Both the position numbers and the translations under genes were made by a program. The notes under the pieces were generated by a model that made no database searches, had not been told where the DNA came from, and was given only the letters and a program-made list of their open reading frames with translations. Shown piece by piece: positions 40,938 through 51,656 of a stretch of 64,000 nt of DNA (its first letter is position 1; each line of letters starts with the position of its first letter). This DNA is from Cohnella baijiui (lineage in GTDB: Bacteria > Bacillota > Bacilli > Paenibacillales > Paenibacillaceae): assembly GCF_020731285.1 (NCBI RefSeq), contig NZ_JAJFOW010000002.1, positions 248,001 to 312,000 of the forward strand, read 5' to 3'.

Positions 40938-42581
40938 TTAGCCGATCGGGATGGAATCCCGATACTCCTGCGGCGTCATGCCGGTCGCCTTCTTGAAGAA
41001 GCGGGTGAAGGAATGCGCCGCCTCGTAACCGACCGCCGCCGACACCTCGCGCACCTTGATCTCCCCGTCCTTCAGCAGCTCCATCGCCTTGCGGATGCGG
41101 CACTGATCGATGTAATCGGACAGATTGATGCCTCGCTCCTGCTTGAAGAACCGGGACAGATAGGTCGGGTTGAAATGATTGATCTCCGCAAGCCGTACCA
41201 GGGATAAATCCTCTCCCAAATGCTCGTTGACATAACGGCAAATCCGATCGATCGCGCTGGCTGCCCGTTCCTTCTCATCCAGACGCTTGAGGCTGAAGAT
41301 GCTGTCCGCAATTCGGGACAGGTACTGAAATCCCTCCCGCATCGATGCATGGTCGTCGAGACGCATCAGTTTGCCGACTTCGCCGATTTGGCCGTGCAGC
41401 CCCCAGCGGTTCATATACCCGAACAGCGCGAGCGCGAGCGCATAATACGCTTCTACCGTCCGCTGGACATTCGCATCCGGATGCAGCATGCGGCTTGTCA
41501 GATCCTCCAGGCACGCGAAGAATTTCTCCTTGCGGTCCGCCTCCAAATGCGCGGCCATAATCTCCGCCTGGTTCGGAATCAGGCTGTCCTCCGTCGTTTC
41601 GAAGGTTTTGCGCGATTCGATATCACATTCGTCGCAATCGGTCAGCACGATGGACAATCCGTCGCCGATTCGGTGCTGCTGCAGTCGGCGAAGCCGTTCG
41701 TATTGCGACGTGAGCGTCTCCCACCCGCAGAAAGCGCCGCTGACGGTAATCGACATCGCAAGGCCCAGCGATTCGAGGCAGGATTCCTGAATCAGCTCCA
41801 ATGTGCCTTCCAAATACCGGATCATATGGTTGGGGAACGCCTCATCGGCCTGTTCGGAGGGCTGGAGCATCCATACCCAATCGCCATTCTTGTCCACAAT
41901 GCCGACATAGCGGGTCCGTTCCGACAGATACGAGCGCCAGATCAACCGGGAGGCGTTCAGCAACTCGCTTCTCCGGGAATAGGTTATGCCTTCCGGAAAC
42001 ATATAGCGGGAAAGGATCAGCGCGACGGGGGCAAAGGGGTCCAAGGCGATATTCAGTTCGCGGAACTCGTCCCGCAACGCGTCCCGATCCCGGCACAGCT
42101 GTTGGCTCTCCTGCAGCAAATGCCGAACGTAATCGCCTTGCGCCATCCATTCGAGCGCGTATTTCTGTTCGCGCGATTGTTCGGCGAGTTCGCTTAACCG
42201 GTTATTCCTATTGACGTCCTGAAGCGCTTCTCGCACCGTCTCGATGACCTTATCGTAACCTTCCGTCTTCAGCACATAGCGAGCGTCCGACATTTGGATG
42301 GCTTGATACACGTAGTCGAATTCGCTGTAACCGGTAAGGAAGATCACCCTGCATCTCGGCCAGTAAGCTTGAATCTCCTCGCTCAGCTCCAGTCCGCTCT
42401 TGCCTGGCATGCGAATATCGGTCAACACGACATCGATCCGGGTTCGCGACATCCAGTCAAGCGCTTCGGCGGCGGAGTAAGCTTTGCAGACGTCCAGCTG
42501 ATCCGACATAAGCCGCGAGAATACTTCGTAAAGACTATCGGTGATAATCTCTTCGTCATCGACGATCAGCAATCGATACAT
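40938..42581 (-). CDS. YesN-type response regulator (second copy)
   Basis: 547 residues, parallel to the regulator at 4568. The receiver starts MYRLLIVDDEEI with acceptor Asp in VVLTDIRMPG and Lys in YVLKTEGY. A long linker follows, then the C-terminal AraC domain (NPTYLSRFFKQERGINLSDYI, AAHSFTRFFKKATGMTPQEYR). GGAG is 7 bp before the ATG. It overlaps the kinase gene by 26 bp. It likely regulates its own binding protein, kinase and GH43 genes. Confidence 0.95.
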   Translation of the reverse strand: MYRLLIVDDEEIITDSLYEVFSRLMSDQLDVCKAYSAAEALDWMSRTRIDVVLTDIRMPGKSGLELSEEIQAYWPRCRVIFLTGYSEFDYVYQAIQMSDARYVLKTEGYDKVIETVREALQDVNRNNRLSELAEQSREQKYALEWMAQGDYVRHLLQESQQLCRDRDALRDEFRELNIALDPFAPVALILSRYMFPEGITYSRRSELLNASRLIWRSYLSERTRYVGIVDKNGDWVWMLQPSEQADEAFPNHMIRYLEGTLELIQESCLESLGLAMSITVSGAFCGWETLTSQYERLRRLQQHRIGDGLSIVLTDCDECDIESRKTFETTEDSLIPNQAEIMAAHLEADRKEKFFACLEDLTSRMLHPDANVQRTVEAYYALALALFGYMNRWGLHGQIGEVGKLMRLDDHASMREGFQYLSRIADSIFSLKRLDEKERAASAIDRICRYVNEHLGEDLSLVRLAEINHFNPTYLSRFFKQERGINLSDYIDQCRIRKAMELLKDGEIKVREVSAAVGYEAAHSFTRFFKKATGMTPQEYRDSIPIG

Positions 42582-44319
42582 GTCTCTTCTCCTCTCCCGT
42601 CCGGATTCGCACTTCTACCTTGAGCCCGTTCATCTCGCTTCGGGAAAGATAAAGTCCGCTGCTCTCGCCGTAGATGAGCGCGATTCGCCGATGGATATTG
42701 ATCATGCCCGTCATCTCGTGCGCGTCGGATGCATGGGTCAACCGGTGCTGCAACCGTTCGATTTCGGCCTCGCCGATCGCGCCGTTGTCTTCGACGATGA
42801 TCCGGGACTCCTCGGCATCCGTTTCGAAGGAAATGCGAAGCCGTCCGTCCTTCGTCATTTTCTCGAGACTATGCTCGTACGCGTTCTCGATCAGGGGCTG
42901 AATGATGAGCCGCGGCACCTGGATCGACTCCATCTCCTCCGGCAGCTCTTCGAATTCAACGCGGATTCGCCTAGCAAACCGAAGCTTCTGAATTTCGGTA
43001 TACATGCGGGAGTGCTTTATCTCCTCCGCCAGCCGGACGTTGTCCTCGCCGTTTCGGGTGATGAAGCGGAAGTATTCACCGAGCATTTGCGTAAATTGCT
43101 CGATACGATCCAGATCGCCGGTTTTGGCCAAAGAATTCAAAATGAAGAAGCTGTTGTACAGAAAGTGAGGGTTGATCTGGGACTGCAGCTGCTTCAGCTC
43201 CGCCTTCTGCATCATCAGCTTCTGCTTGAAATCCTGATCGATCAGCATCTGAAGCTTCCGAAGCATATGATTGAACCGGTTGTACAGGTATCCGAATTCG
43301 TCCTCTTGCTTGTGCTCGATTTGGGTGTTCAAGGCTCCACCTTCCATTCTGCGGAAGCTCTGAATGAGCAGCAGCATCGGCTTGTGCACGTAGCGATACG
43401 TGGAATAAGCGTATATGACGACGGCGAGCAGGGACGTAACCGTAAACACCCACGCCCAGATCTCGAACTTGCTTAGCGGCCTGCTGACGTCCTTCTCCGG
43501 CAGGTAGGTGGCGACCGATAGCGACAATCGATCGGAATGCGCTTTGTCCAGATGATATCGTTCGCCGTCGACCACCCAGTTGGACGACAGGGCGCTGGAA
43601 GCCCGAAGCTCCTCCCCGCCCAACTGGAGCGCAAGATCGGCCTCCTTGTCGCTGCCGAGCGCGAAACCCGGCGAATCCATCAGCAGGAACGAGCGGCTTT
43701 CCGGATACATATTGACTTGCCGGAGCGACTCCTTGAGCTTCTCCGTATCCAGTTCGATCTGGACGATATATAGCGGAATTTCGCCTTGGACGCCGGTTTG
43801 CTTGGCAGCGCTCAGGTAAAGGCAGCCCTTCCAATGGATCAATTGTCCGGCGCTCTTGTTCGAGAAGGAGCTGAAGTAACGGAAGCTGTCGGCTTCGAAA
43901 TGGTGCACGGCGCTGCCGGCCGAGATCGTCTTCTGAATGGAACGGATATGGACGGCGACGTCTTTGATGTAGATGCTGCTGCTCTTGAAGGTCGTGAGAC
44001 GATGAACAAGATAGTTCATTGTAGCCCGCTTTTCGACGTTGTCCATCATCTCCCAGGTGACGGCAAGCCGATTCAATTCGTTGTCGTCGAGAATATCGAA
44101 TTGTTGGATCTCCATCCATTCGACTTCGCGGTTCAGGTCCTTCAAGTAGTTCGACAATTGGGCCAAAGTCGCGCGCGACAGGTCCTGACTGGCGTTCCTG
44201 TAGCTCCAATTATAGAGATACGTGCCCAATGAGATCACCGGGAGGATTACGATCAGATACGTGATGACCAGCTTGACGAAGATGCTTTTGCGGAACGACC
44301 GAGCAGGGAATTTAAGCAA
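42556..44319 (-). CDS. YesM-type sensor histidine kinase (second copy)
   Basis: 587 residues from a TTG at 44319 (GGAGG 7 bp upstream). This equals the length of the first YesM and supports the start; the longer frame from 44451 overlaps the binding-protein gene. Order: transmembrane helix, extracellular sensor domain, second helix (IWAWVFTVTSLLAVVIYAYST), HAMP, H-box INPHFLYNSFFILNSLA, and HATPase (QPLIENAYEHSLEKM, IVEDNG). Pairs with the overlapping YesN. Confidence 0.95.
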   Translation of the reverse strand: MLKFPARSFRKSIFVKLVITYLIVILPVISLGTYLYNWSYRNASQDLSRATLAQLSNYLKDLNREVEWMEIQQFDILDDNELNRLAVTWEMMDNVEKRATMNYLVHRLTTFKSSSIYIKDVAVHIRSIQKTISAGSAVHHFEADSFRYFSSFSNKSAGQLIHWKGCLYLSAAKQTGVQGEIPLYIVQIELDTEKLKESLRQVNMYPESRSFLLMDSPGFALGSDKEADLALQLGGEELRASSALSSNWVVDGERYHLDKAHSDRLSLSVATYLPEKDVSRPLSKFEIWAWVFTVTSLLAVVIYAYSTYRYVHKPMLLLIQSFRRMEGGALNTQIEHKQEDEFGYLYNRFNHMLRKLQMLIDQDFKQKLMMQKAELKQLQSQINPHFLYNSFFILNSLAKTGDLDRIEQFTQMLGEYFRFITRNGEDNVRLAEEIKHSRMYTEIQKLRFARRIRVEFEELPEEMESIQVPRLIIQPLIENAYEHSLEKMTKDGRLRISFETDAEESRIIVEDNGAIGEAEIERLQHRLTHASDAHEMTGMINIHRRIALIYGESSGLYLSRSEMNGLKVEVRIRTGEEKRHVSIADRR

Positions 44320-44347
44320 GCGAACGCCTCCGATGCATGGTGCCTGT

Positions 44348-46033
44348 TCAGTTCGTGCGGCTGCCTCTAATGGCATACCATCGGTTGACTTCTTCGGTGA
44401 TCCGGTCCCCTCCCACCCGGCGCCATTCGTCCACGAAACGATCAAAGTCATCGAGAGGCCGTCCCAGAATGATATTGATGTACGTGTCGTTGAGGAGGTT
44501 GTCCAAGATGGATTGCTTCTCGATCATGGTCGGCGTCGGACCTCCGACGAAGCTCTCGTACAGGAGTTGACCGTTCTTCTCGTACCGGTCTAATATGGAG
44601 AAAGCGCCCTTGGGACCGTAGGTTCGCTCCCAGCCCCAGCCGTCCATCCGATTCACGCCTCCGGCCTGGTACGTCTCGATGTTCTTCTGAATGGACAAGG
44701 CTTCGTCCTTCAGCGCGGAGCCGTTGCCCGTTCGGCGTGCATCGGCCAACTGACGGTATGCGTCCAGGTTCTTCTTCGCCGGAAAAGGCGTGACGGGAGA
44801 CAACTCCCATGCGGGCAGCGGCGTGCTGTAATAGGTTTTGTAATCGGCCGTCTCCCCCCAATTCTTCTCCAGATGAAGGTTGATCAGCTTCACGATGGCT
44901 TCGGGATGCGGATAATCCTGTCGGACGACCCAGAACTGGCTCGTGCTGAACGGCAGCGGCACCTTCGGCGGCTCGCCCGACTCTGAGACAATAGGGAAAG
45001 CTTGCCAATCGGCGTTCGGATCCCGCTCGGCGCTCCCCTGAACCCAGAAGGAGCTCCATTGTTGTCCGTATACCATCCCGATCTTACCGGCCGTCACGTC
45101 GTCGCGCACCTTCAGGCCGTCCTTGATGCCGAATTCGCTATCAATTTGGCCGGACCGATACAGGTCCTGCAGCGCCTTGAGCGCCGTCTTCACTTCCGGC
45201 TGAATGCCGCCGAAGACGAGCTTGCCGTCCCCGTCCTTCACCCACAAATTCGGATACGCCTTGTATCCCGCCATCAATCCCGATACGCCTGCAACGGGGT
45301 CGAACAAATAACTGGTCATGCCGAGGCCATAGGTATCGTTCTTGCCGTTGCGATCGGGGTCGCCTTCTGTAAACGCTTTCGAAATGACGAGGACGTCAGC
45401 CATCGTCTTCGGAGGCTGCAGCCCCAGCGTCTTCAGCCAGTCCGTCCGGATCCATAGGAAGTTGGCGCCTTCAATGGAGGAGGAGATATCCGGAATCCCC
45501 ATCAGCTTGCCGTCAAGCGTCGCCGCTTCGAATGGGCTGCTCCCTTCTTGGCCGAGCGTCCTCTTGGCGAACGGGGTTGCGTATTGATCGTAGACGGTCG
45601 TCAGGTCTTGAATCTTCCCGGCAATGTACAACTGCCGCAGCTGCCGCGCATCCACGCGGACGACGTCCGGGATATCCCCCGAAGCGAGAGCGACGCCCAT
45701 CTTCTGGAAGAACAAGTTGCCCTTCGCCGTCCAAACGTACTTTACCTTGATCCCGAGTACTTGCTCGTACAACCGGCTCCAGCGGTTATCCTCCAGCGTC
45801 TCGCCCAGCATGCCGAGCAAGTTGTCCAGATCGTCGCTCGTTTGCCGGGCGAAGGTGAGCTCAACCGGCGATGCGTACCGGCTTAGACCCGGTTCCGAAT
45901 AAGAAGTCGCGCCTTGCTTGTCGGATGACTCCGGATTCGATACCGCATGGCCGCTCTGAAAACAGGAGGACCCAAGAATTACTAGCGAGATGGCGGGCAA
46001 AATGGACTTAGCCATCGATTTGACCTTGTTCAT
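44348..46033 (-). CDS. Solute-binding lipoprotein of a permease-less sensor module
   Basis: 561 residues. The ATG at 46033 (GGGGGG 5 bp upstream) opens a signal peptide with lipobox LGSSC (Cys24). The body is clearly paralogous to the protein at 8032 (shared NRWSRLYE-LGIK-KY and DTYGLGMT segments). The gene is followed after 28 bp by YesM and YesN, with no permease at all. Either it serves permeases encoded elsewhere, or it feeds ligand information to the kinase. A longer frame begins at 46132 but would mask the signal peptide. Confidence 0.93.
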   Translation of the reverse strand: MNKVKSMAKSILPAISLVILGSSCFQSGHAVSNPESSDKQGATSYSEPGLSRYASPVELTFARQTSDDLDNLLGMLGETLEDNRWSRLYEQVLGIKVKYVWTAKGNLFFQKMGVALASGDIPDVVRVDARQLRQLYIAGKIQDLTTVYDQYATPFAKRTLGQEGSSPFEAATLDGKLMGIPDISSSIEGANFLWIRTDWLKTLGLQPPKTMADVLVISKAFTEGDPDRNGKNDTYGLGMTSYLFDPVAGVSGLMAGYKAYPNLWVKDGDGKLVFGGIQPEVKTALKALQDLYRSGQIDSEFGIKDGLKVRDDVTAGKIGMVYGQQWSSFWVQGSAERDPNADWQAFPIVSESGEPPKVPLPFSTSQFWVVRQDYPHPEAIVKLINLHLEKNWGETADYKTYYSTPLPAWELSPVTPFPAKKNLDAYRQLADARRTGNGSALKDEALSIQKNIETYQAGGVNRMDGWGWERTYGPKGAFSILDRYEKNGQLLYESFVGGPTPTMIEKQSILDNLLNDTYINIILGRPLDDFDRFVDEWRRVGGDRITEEVNRWYAIRGSRTN

Positions 46034-46338
46034 GACAAGCCCCCCGGAATGATTTCGGCGAATCAGTGAGGTTCTTTGAAGAGGTGCTATCCTCCATGAT
46101 GCAAGACTCGAATCCGCGAGATCAAGAGCCAATTGTTGATTTCGTTACCGATTCTTTACCTGTTCTACATGGCCAAAGCGGCGGGGAGCTCCTCTTGAAT
46201 ACTTGATCTTCAGGTGTCTAGCCCGCTAACCAAATAAGAATAGAGATGGAAAAACAAATAACCTCCGTCGTCTCAGAGGCCCACATAAGTTGGACTTTTA
46301 AACTACGGAGGTTTGTGAGGAACCTGAACTTACGAGCT
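46034..46338. other. Intergenic region with promoter area and a large-loop inverted repeat
   Basis: On the minus strand, half-palindromic TGATTTCGGCGAATCA (46050-46065) and a direct GGTAA repeat (about 46145-46165) lie upstream of the binding-protein gene. A weak TTGATC / TGCATC promoter pair is possible. Near the left gene (stop at 46339) an inverted repeat AACCTCCGT / ACGGAGGTT (46260-46268 with 46305-46313) with a 36-nt loop precedes TTATTTGTTTTT on the minus strand, so it may be that gene's terminator. No coding sequence seen. Confidence 0.5.
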
Positions 46339-48360
46339 CTATTGACCGACTTTGCCGCCGAGCCGAGATGCCGCCGCCCCGGCGGCCTCGGCCGCGAGCG
46401 TCCGCATGCCAGCCTCCAACGTCTTGACGATCCGATCCGTGTCATAGACGCATCCCTTCCACGTTCCCCCGCTGGCAGCCTGAAGCGCGGCCCACAGCCG
46501 CGTATCGTCCGGCAGGTTCGGATCGGCCGCCAGACCGGTATGCGGCTCCCTCGCGTTCAGAATGGCCGTGCCGGTCTCATATGAATCCGGCTCCTTCCCG
46601 CACCCGACCATATCGATCCGGCCTTCCAGCTTGCGAGTGTCGATACGGATATCGACCCAATCGCCGTCCCGCAGTTTGCCTACAGGCCCGCCTGCCAACG
46701 CCTCGGGTCCGATATGGCCGATGCAGGCCCCCGTCGATACGCCGGAGAACCGGGCATCGGTGAGCAGCGACACCCGCTTGCCGAACGATAGATGCTTCAG
46801 CGCCGAAGTCAATTGATAAGTCTCCTCCATCCCGGTTCCGGAAGGTCCGCGTCCGATCAGCGCCATGATGTCGCCGGCGGCGATGTTCCCGGTTTTGATC
46901 GCGCGAATGGCATCGCGCTCCGCCGTAAAAACCTTCACTCGGCCGACGTGTCGGAATACGCCCTCGGCGTCAAGAACCGAAGGATCGAGCGCGGTCGATT
47001 TGACAACGGAGCCCTCCGGCGCCAAATTGCCGGTCGGGAACGTAACGGTTGGCGCCAGACCGGCTGCGCGCGCGCGGTCCGGATCGTAGATGACGCTGTC
47101 CGGATCGATCCCTTCCTTCTCGGATAACCATTTCCTCATTCGGCTGCGCCGCTCGGACGTCTCCCACCAGTCCAGCACCGCGCTCAACCGAACCCCGGTC
47201 GCCGTGAGCGCGCTCTCGTCCAAAACGCCGAGCCGGCGCAAATGCAGCATTACCTCCGGTACGCCGCCCGCCAGGAATACGCGCACGGTCGGATGCGGCA
47301 CAGGACCGTTCGGCAATACGCTGACCAGGCGCGGGACGCTGCGGTTCACTGCCGTCCATTCTCCGACATCCGGAACGCGAAGATTCGCCGCCTGTGCGAT
47401 CGCGGGAACGTGCAGCAACAAATTGGTCGAGCCGCCGAAGGCCGCATGGACGGCCATGGCGTTGCGGATGGAGGCGTCCGTCAGCAGGTCGCCCAAAGTC
47501 AAGCCTTGCTCCGCCAGCGACATGGCCGCGCGGGCGGATTGTCGCGCCATCGCCGTCCAAACCGGCTGGCCCGACGGCGCGAGCGCGGCATGCGGCACCG
47601 TCAGTCCCATCGCCTCCGCCACGACCTGCGCGGTCCCGGCGGTGCCCAGAAACTGGCATCCGCCGCCCGGCGTTGCGCAAGCGCGGCAGCCGAGATCGGC
47701 AGCCTCCTCCAACGACAGTTCGCCGTTCGCGTAGCGGGCGCCGATGGTCTGGATCTTGCCTGCGTCCTCTCCGTGCACCGGTGGAAGCGTAACCCCGCCC
47801 GGCACGATAACGCCCGGCAGATTCTTCATGCCGGCGAGCGCCAACATCATGGCGGGCAGTCCTTTGTCGCAGGTGGCCACCCCCAGAACGGCTTGGCGCG
47901 TCGGCAGCGAACGAATCAATCGCCGCATGACCATCGCCGCGTCATTGCGGTAAGGCAGCGAGTCGAACATCCCCGCCGTGCCTTGCGACCGGCCGTCGCA
48001 CGGATCGCTGACATGGCCGGCGAACGGGATGTTCCCGGCTTTCGCGATCTCCTCCGCGGCGGCTCTCATGAGCAGGCCGATCTCCCAATGGCCGGTATGA
48101 TAGCCGAGCGCCGCCGGCGTTCCGTCTTCATTGCGAATGCCTCCAAGCGTGCCCAGGATGAGGATCTCGCGCCCCCGCAACCGGTCCGGCCGCCAGCCCA
48201 TCCCTACGTTCTGGGTCCAGCCGAACAGATCGCCGCTCGGCGAATTCAGCAGAAGCTCGGGCGTAAGCGGCAGCTTGCCCGAAGGTCCGGGCGCGTTCGT
48301 CTCCACCTGAAAATACGTCTCGTCGTCCGGTCCCATGACGTCCCGCAGCCATCCGTCCAT
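46339..48360 (-). CDS. IlvD/Edd-family dehydratase, YjhG/YagF (xylonate dehydratase) type
   Basis: 673-residue iron-sulfur sugar-acid dehydratase. Family marks include the [16 protein letters not shown] segment, [13 protein letters not shown] with a cluster Cys, [19 protein letters not shown], and the C-terminal [23 protein letters not shown]. Length and the N-terminal extension ([20 protein letters not shown]) fit YjhG/YagF, which convert D-xylonate to 2-keto-3-deoxyxylonate, rather than ilvD (about 560). GGAGGAG lies before the ATG. It forms an operon with an aldehyde dehydrogenase and a FAH-fold enzyme, which supports the oxidative pentose route. Confidence 0.92.
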   Translation of the reverse strand: MDGWLRDVMGPDDETYFQVETNAPGPSGKLPLTPELLLNSPSGDLFGWTQNVGMGWRPDRLRGREILILGTLGGIRNEDGTPAALGYHTGHWEIGLLMRAAAEEIAKAGNIPFAGHVSDPCDGRSQGTAGMFDSLPYRNDAAMVMRRLIRSLPTRQAVLGVATCDKGLPAMMLALAGMKNLPGVIVPGGVTLPPVHGEDAGKIQTIGARYANGELSLEEAADLGCRACATPGGGCQFLGTAGTAQVVAEAMGLTVPHAALAPSGQPVWTAMARQSARAAMSLAEQGLTLGDLLTDASIRNAMAVHAAFGGSTNLLLHVPAIAQAANLRVPDVGEWTAVNRSVPRLVSVLPNGPVPHPTVRVFLAGGVPEVMLHLRRLGVLDESALTATGVRLSAVLDWWETSERRSRMRKWLSEKEGIDPDSVIYDPDRARAAGLAPTVTFPTGNLAPEGSVVKSTALDPSVLDAEGVFRHVGRVKVFTAERDAIRAIKTGNIAAGDIMALIGRGPSGTGMEETYQLTSALKHLSFGKRVSLLTDARFSGVSTGACIGHIGPEALAGGPVGKLRDGDWVDIRIDTRKLEGRIDMVGCGKEPDSYETGTAILNAREPHTGLAADPNLPDDTRLWAALQAASGGTWKGCVYDTDRIVKTLEAGMRTLAAEAAGAAASRLGGKVGQ

Positions 48361-48378
48361 GGCCTCTCTCCTCCCTCC

Positions 48379-49851
48379 TCAGGGTTTGACGAACACCGTC
48401 TTTACCGCCGTGTAGAACTCGATCGCCGCTTGCCCCTGCTCGCGCGAGTGGGAGCTGGATCCCTTCATTCCGCCGAACGGCGCCTGCAGCTCGACGCCCG
48501 CCGTTTCGGCATTGATGCGGACGAGCCCCGCTTCCGACTCCCGCACGAACGCCAGCGCGCTCGCGAGATCGCGCGTATAGAGCGACGCGCTGAGCCCGAA
48601 TTCCGTATCGTTCGCAAGCTCGATTGCTTCCTCCAGATCGCGTGCCTCCATCAGCGCCAGCACCGGACCGAAAATCTCTTCCCGCGCGATGGCCATCCCG
48701 GGTGTCACCCGGTCGAACACGGCAGGCGTGACGTAGAAGCCGTCCGCAAGCGAGGGATGGCTCGGCCGTTCGCCGCCGACAAGCAGCTCCGCTCCTTCAT
48801 CTCTGCCTTTGCGGATATAGCCGAGCACCGTTTCGTACTGCTTCTCGCTGGCGCAAGGTCCAAGCCAGGTCTCCGCATCCAGACCGTCGCCGACCGTCAG
48901 CGTCTTGATTTTGGCCAGCAGCTTCTCCTTGAACGTCTCGTAAACGTCGCGCACGACGATGACGCGGCTTGTGGCCGTGCACTTCTGGCCCGTCGATCTC
49001 AGCCCTCCGCTGATCGTCGCGTCCACCGCAAGGTCAAGATCCGCGTCGGCGGCGATTACGATCGGATTTTTGCCCCCCATCTCCAACTGATATTTCGCGC
49101 CGCGCGCCAGCGCGATCTGGCCGACTCGCTTGCCGACCGCGTTGGAGCCTGTGAACGTTACGCCGTGGATGCCGGTATGCTCGGCAATGCCCTGTCCGAT
49201 CACGGCGCCGTCGCCGACGACCATGTTTACCGTTCCCGCGGGAAACCCGGCCTCATGGAAGCACGCCATCACAAGCGCGGCCGTGACGGCGGTCTCGATC
49301 GCCGGCTTCCAAACGACGGTGTTCCCGTAGATCAAAGCCGGCGCCATCTTCCAGAGCGGGATCGCCACCGGGAAATTCCATGGCGAGATCACGCCGACAA
49401 CGCCGAGCGGAACGCGGGACGTGTACATGAGCGCGTCCGCGTCCGTTGACGGAATGACATCGCCAACCGGACGCATGCCTTCCCCCGCGTAATAGCGAAG
49501 GATGGCCGCTCCTCGCGCCGTTTCGCCCTTCGCTTCGCCGATCGTTTTGCCCATTTCGCGGGTCATCGCCCGCCCGATCTCGTCCATGCGGCTCTCCAGC
49601 AGATCAGCCGCCTTGAACAGCAGCGCTCCGCGCTGGGCGCCCGTCAGCTTGCGCCAAGCGCGCCGGGCCGCTTCGGCCGCCGCGACCGCCGCATCGAGGT
49701 CGGCCCTGTCGGAATCGGGAACAAGCCCGACCGTCTCGCTCCTGCGGGCCGGATTCAAGCTCGGCACTCTGCGGCCGGAAGCCGGCGCGCGCCAGCCGCC
49801 GATATAGTTGTCGACCGTTGCCGTCTCGACGTTTTGTTGATGCATGTTCAT
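48379..49851 (-). CDS. Aldehyde dehydrogenase, likely 2,5-dioxovalerate (alpha-ketoglutaric semialdehyde) dehydrogenase
   Basis: 490-residue NAD(P)-dependent enzyme. The Rossmann motif is [12 protein letters not shown], the general base Glu is in LEMGGKNP, and the nucleophile Cys in [10 protein letters not shown]; the C-terminal [16 protein letters not shown] motif is also present. The ATG at 49851 follows GGAGG by 8 bp; the longer frame from 49902 is not supported. In the context of a xylonate-type dehydratase and a FAH-fold enzyme the best assignment is oxidation of alpha-ketoglutaric semialdehyde to 2-oxoglutarate. Substrate specificity is inferred from context. Confidence 0.92.
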   Translation of the reverse strand: MNMHQQNVETATVDNYIGGWRAPASGRRVPSLNPARRSETVGLVPDSDRADLDAAVAAAEAARRAWRKLTGAQRGALLFKAADLLESRMDEIGRAMTREMGKTIGEAKGETARGAAILRYYAGEGMRPVGDVIPSTDADALMYTSRVPLGVVGVISPWNFPVAIPLWKMAPALIYGNTVVWKPAIETAVTAALVMACFHEAGFPAGTVNMVVGDGAVIGQGIAEHTGIHGVTFTGSNAVGKRVGQIALARGAKYQLEMGGKNPIVIAADADLDLAVDATISGGLRSTGQKCTATSRVIVVRDVYETFKEKLLAKIKTLTVGDGLDAETWLGPCASEKQYETVLGYIRKGRDEGAELLVGGERPSHPSLADGFYVTPAVFDRVTPGMAIAREEIFGPVLALMEARDLEEAIELANDTEFGLSASLYTRDLASALAFVRESEAGLVRINAETAGVELQAPFGGMKGSSSHSREQGQAAIEFYTAVKTVFVKP

Positions 49852-49864
49852 CGATATCGCCTCC

Positions 49865-50770
49865 TTAATTACGTGCGAGCTCATGTTCCAATTCGTCCGC
49901 ATAGACTGCCGTGTTCGCCAACGTGCCGATGCCTTCGATCTCGATTTCGATCCGATCCCCGGACAGCAGGGTGAACTGATTCGGCGGGACGAGACACGTG
50001 CCGGTCAGCAGCACGGTCCCGTCGAACACCTCGTTGTCCCGTTTCAGGAAATGGACAAGCTCGTCCAATCGTCGTTTCAGTTGACTGGTGTTCGCTTTCT
50101 CGTCGACCACTTTCAACCCGCCCCTGTAGATGCGGCAAGCAATCCCGAGCGCATAGGGGTCCGTCACGGTCTCCGCCAACCGTACGTAAGGCCCGATGGC
50201 GCATGAGCGTCTCCAGATTTTGGCTTGCGGCAAGTATAGAGGATTTTGCCCCTCGATATCGCGGCAGCTCATGTCGTTGCCGACCGTATAGCCGACAATC
50301 GCGCCCATTCGGTCCAGCACAAGCCCCAGTTCCGCTTCCGGCACCTGCCAGGCGGAGTCGCTTCGCAGGCATACGAAATCGCCGGGTCCGACCGTTCGGG
50401 CCGCGGTCGACTTCATGAACAGTTCCGGCCGTTCGGCATCGTACACCTTGTCATAGAAAGTTTCCGTGACCTTTCCGTCTTCAGCGGCTTCGAAATTGCG
50501 GGCCTCGCGGCTTCGCTGGTAAGTAACGCCGGCTGCCCATACCTCCGGCGCATCCAGAGGCGCGGTCAGGTCGAGCGAATGCGCCGGAACATCGATACGC
50601 AAGCTTTCCCGCAGCCGCGACCGGACAAAATCCGCGGTTGTTTCGCCCGTCTCTCTTGCCAGCCAAACCAACGTCATCAGATCATGCGTTTCCAGCCGAT
50701 ACGCCACGCCATCTTCCGCAAGCGCTGCCAAATACAGATTCATCCCTTCCCGATAACGGAAAATATACAT
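49865..50770 (-). CDS. FAH-family enzyme, likely 2-keto-3-deoxy-pentonate dehydratase
   Basis: 301 residues. The C-terminal fumarylacetoacetate-hydrolase fold is seen in [30 protein letters not shown] (metal Glu/Asp residues) and the closing [20 protein letters not shown]. In Weimberg-type operons members of this fold (for example AraD1/KdpD-type enzymes) dehydrate 2-keto-3-deoxypentonate to the semialdehyde. It is the first gene of the operon: GGAGG 10 bp before the ATG, and a 17-bp palindrome directly upstream. Confidence 0.88.
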   Translation of the reverse strand: MYIFRYREGMNLYLAALAEDGVAYRLETHDLMTLVWLARETGETTADFVRSRLRESLRIDVPAHSLDLTAPLDAPEVWAAGVTYQRSREARNFEAAEDGKVTETFYDKVYDAERPELFMKSTAARTVGPGDFVCLRSDSAWQVPEAELGLVLDRMGAIVGYTVGNDMSCRDIEGQNPLYLPQAKIWRRSCAIGPYVRLAETVTDPYALGIACRIYRGGLKVVDEKANTSQLKRRLDELVHFLKRDNEVFDGTVLLTGTCLVPPNQFTLLSGDRIEIEIEGIGTLANTAVYADELEHELARN

Positions 50771-50790
50771 AAGAACGAAACCTCCAATTT

Positions 50791-50807
50791 GTTTTATATT
50801 ATAAAAC
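50791..50807. promoter_or_regulatory. 17-bp operator palindrome before the pentose-oxidation operon
   Basis: GTTTTATATTATAAAAC is a perfect palindrome about a central base. It is nested inside a second inverted repeat, AAGAACGAA (50771-50779) and TTCGTTCTT (50808-50816). The same 17 bp occur before the IclR gene (51657-51673), so both are probably bound by that regulator. Confidence 0.8.
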
Positions 50808-50875
50808 TTCGTTCTTGTATTATGACGCAGAGAGGCACGACACAGAAGCTTCTGTGCGCGTAGCCCTTATTGCCC

Positions 50876-51634
50876 TTATTTTCCGCGAAACCCAAGTCCC
50901 GCGGAGATGCGTTCCGCCGTCTCTTGCAACCGCCGGGCGAACGAAGCCAGCTCCTCGTCCCCGACCGTGGCTGCCATCGTTGAAATACTGATGGCCGCTG
51001 CAAGCTGGCCGGCGTGATCGTAGACCGGCGCCGCCGCGCAGCGCACGCCCGGCTCGTTCTCCTCCCGATCGTAAGCGACGCCTGTCTCTCGCACGGCCCG
51101 AAGCGCTTCTCGAAAAGCAGGTTCGCTCGCAATCGTATGGGGCGTGTGCCCGGAATATTCATAGTCCGCCAGCAGACGCTCCAATTCCGCCTCAGGCATA
51201 AAGGCGGCCAGAATCTTGCCCACTGCGCTGCTGTGCAAAGGAACGCGACGCCCGATCCGGGAATAGCGAATCGCGGCTTTGCTTCCCTCGACTTTGTCGA
51301 TATAGACGCCCTGCGCCCCATCCCGAACGACCAAGTGCACGCTCTGTCCCGTTTCGGCGGACAGCTCCCGCAACGGCCCGTTGGCGATCTCGCGGATATC
51401 GAAGCCTTGCAAAAGCAGTTGTCCCTTCTCGAGGAGGCGCATGCCGAGCCGGTACAGGCCATGCTCATCCTGCTCGATATAGCGATGCAGCTGAAGCGTT
51501 TTGAGCAGCGAGTGCACCGTGCTCTTGTGCAAGCCGACTCGCGCGCTGATCTCGGTCATTTTCAACTCGCGATGATGCTCGTCGAACAAATCCAGAATGG
51601 TGAGCGCGCGGTCGAGAGACTGAATGATCGGCAT
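50876..51634 (-). CDS. IclR-family transcriptional regulator
   Basis: 252 residues. The N-terminal winged helix-turn-helix (IQSLDRALTILDLFDEHH, MTEISARVGLHKSTVHSLLKTL) is followed by the C-terminal effector-binding IclR domain (GKILAAFMPEAELERLLADY, PVYDHAGQLAAAISIS). It is transcribed in the same direction as, and upstream of, the dehydratase operon. An identical palindrome precedes both, consistent with autoregulation and sensing of a keto-sugar acid. The ribosome site (AAGGGG, 15 bp away) is weak, which fits low expression. Confidence 0.94.
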   Translation of the reverse strand: MPIIQSLDRALTILDLFDEHHRELKMTEISARVGLHKSTVHSLLKTLQLHRYIEQDEHGLYRLGMRLLEKGQLLLQGFDIREIANGPLRELSAETGQSVHLVVRDGAQGVYIDKVEGSKAAIRYSRIGRRVPLHSSAVGKILAAFMPEAELERLLADYEYSGHTPHTIASEPAFREALRAVRETGVAYDREENEPGVRCAAAPVYDHAGQLAAAISISTMAATVGDEELASFARRLQETAERISAGLGFRGK

Positions 51635-51656
51635 AAAATGCTGTACACGCCCCTTT

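Noticed and set aside
46260..46313. Insertion-sequence end
   Set aside because: The inverted arms flank only 36 bp, with no transposase trace or target duplication; a large-loop terminator is the simpler reading.
46339..48360. ilvD (branched-chain amino acid dihydroxy-acid dehydratase)
   Set aside because: About 110 residues too long, has the YjhG/YagF N-terminal extension, and sits in a sugar-acid operon.
47242..49449. Plus-strand frame of 735 codons
   Set aside because: Spans the antisense of two clear enzyme genes; composition is Arg/Gln/His-rich as expected of a shadow.
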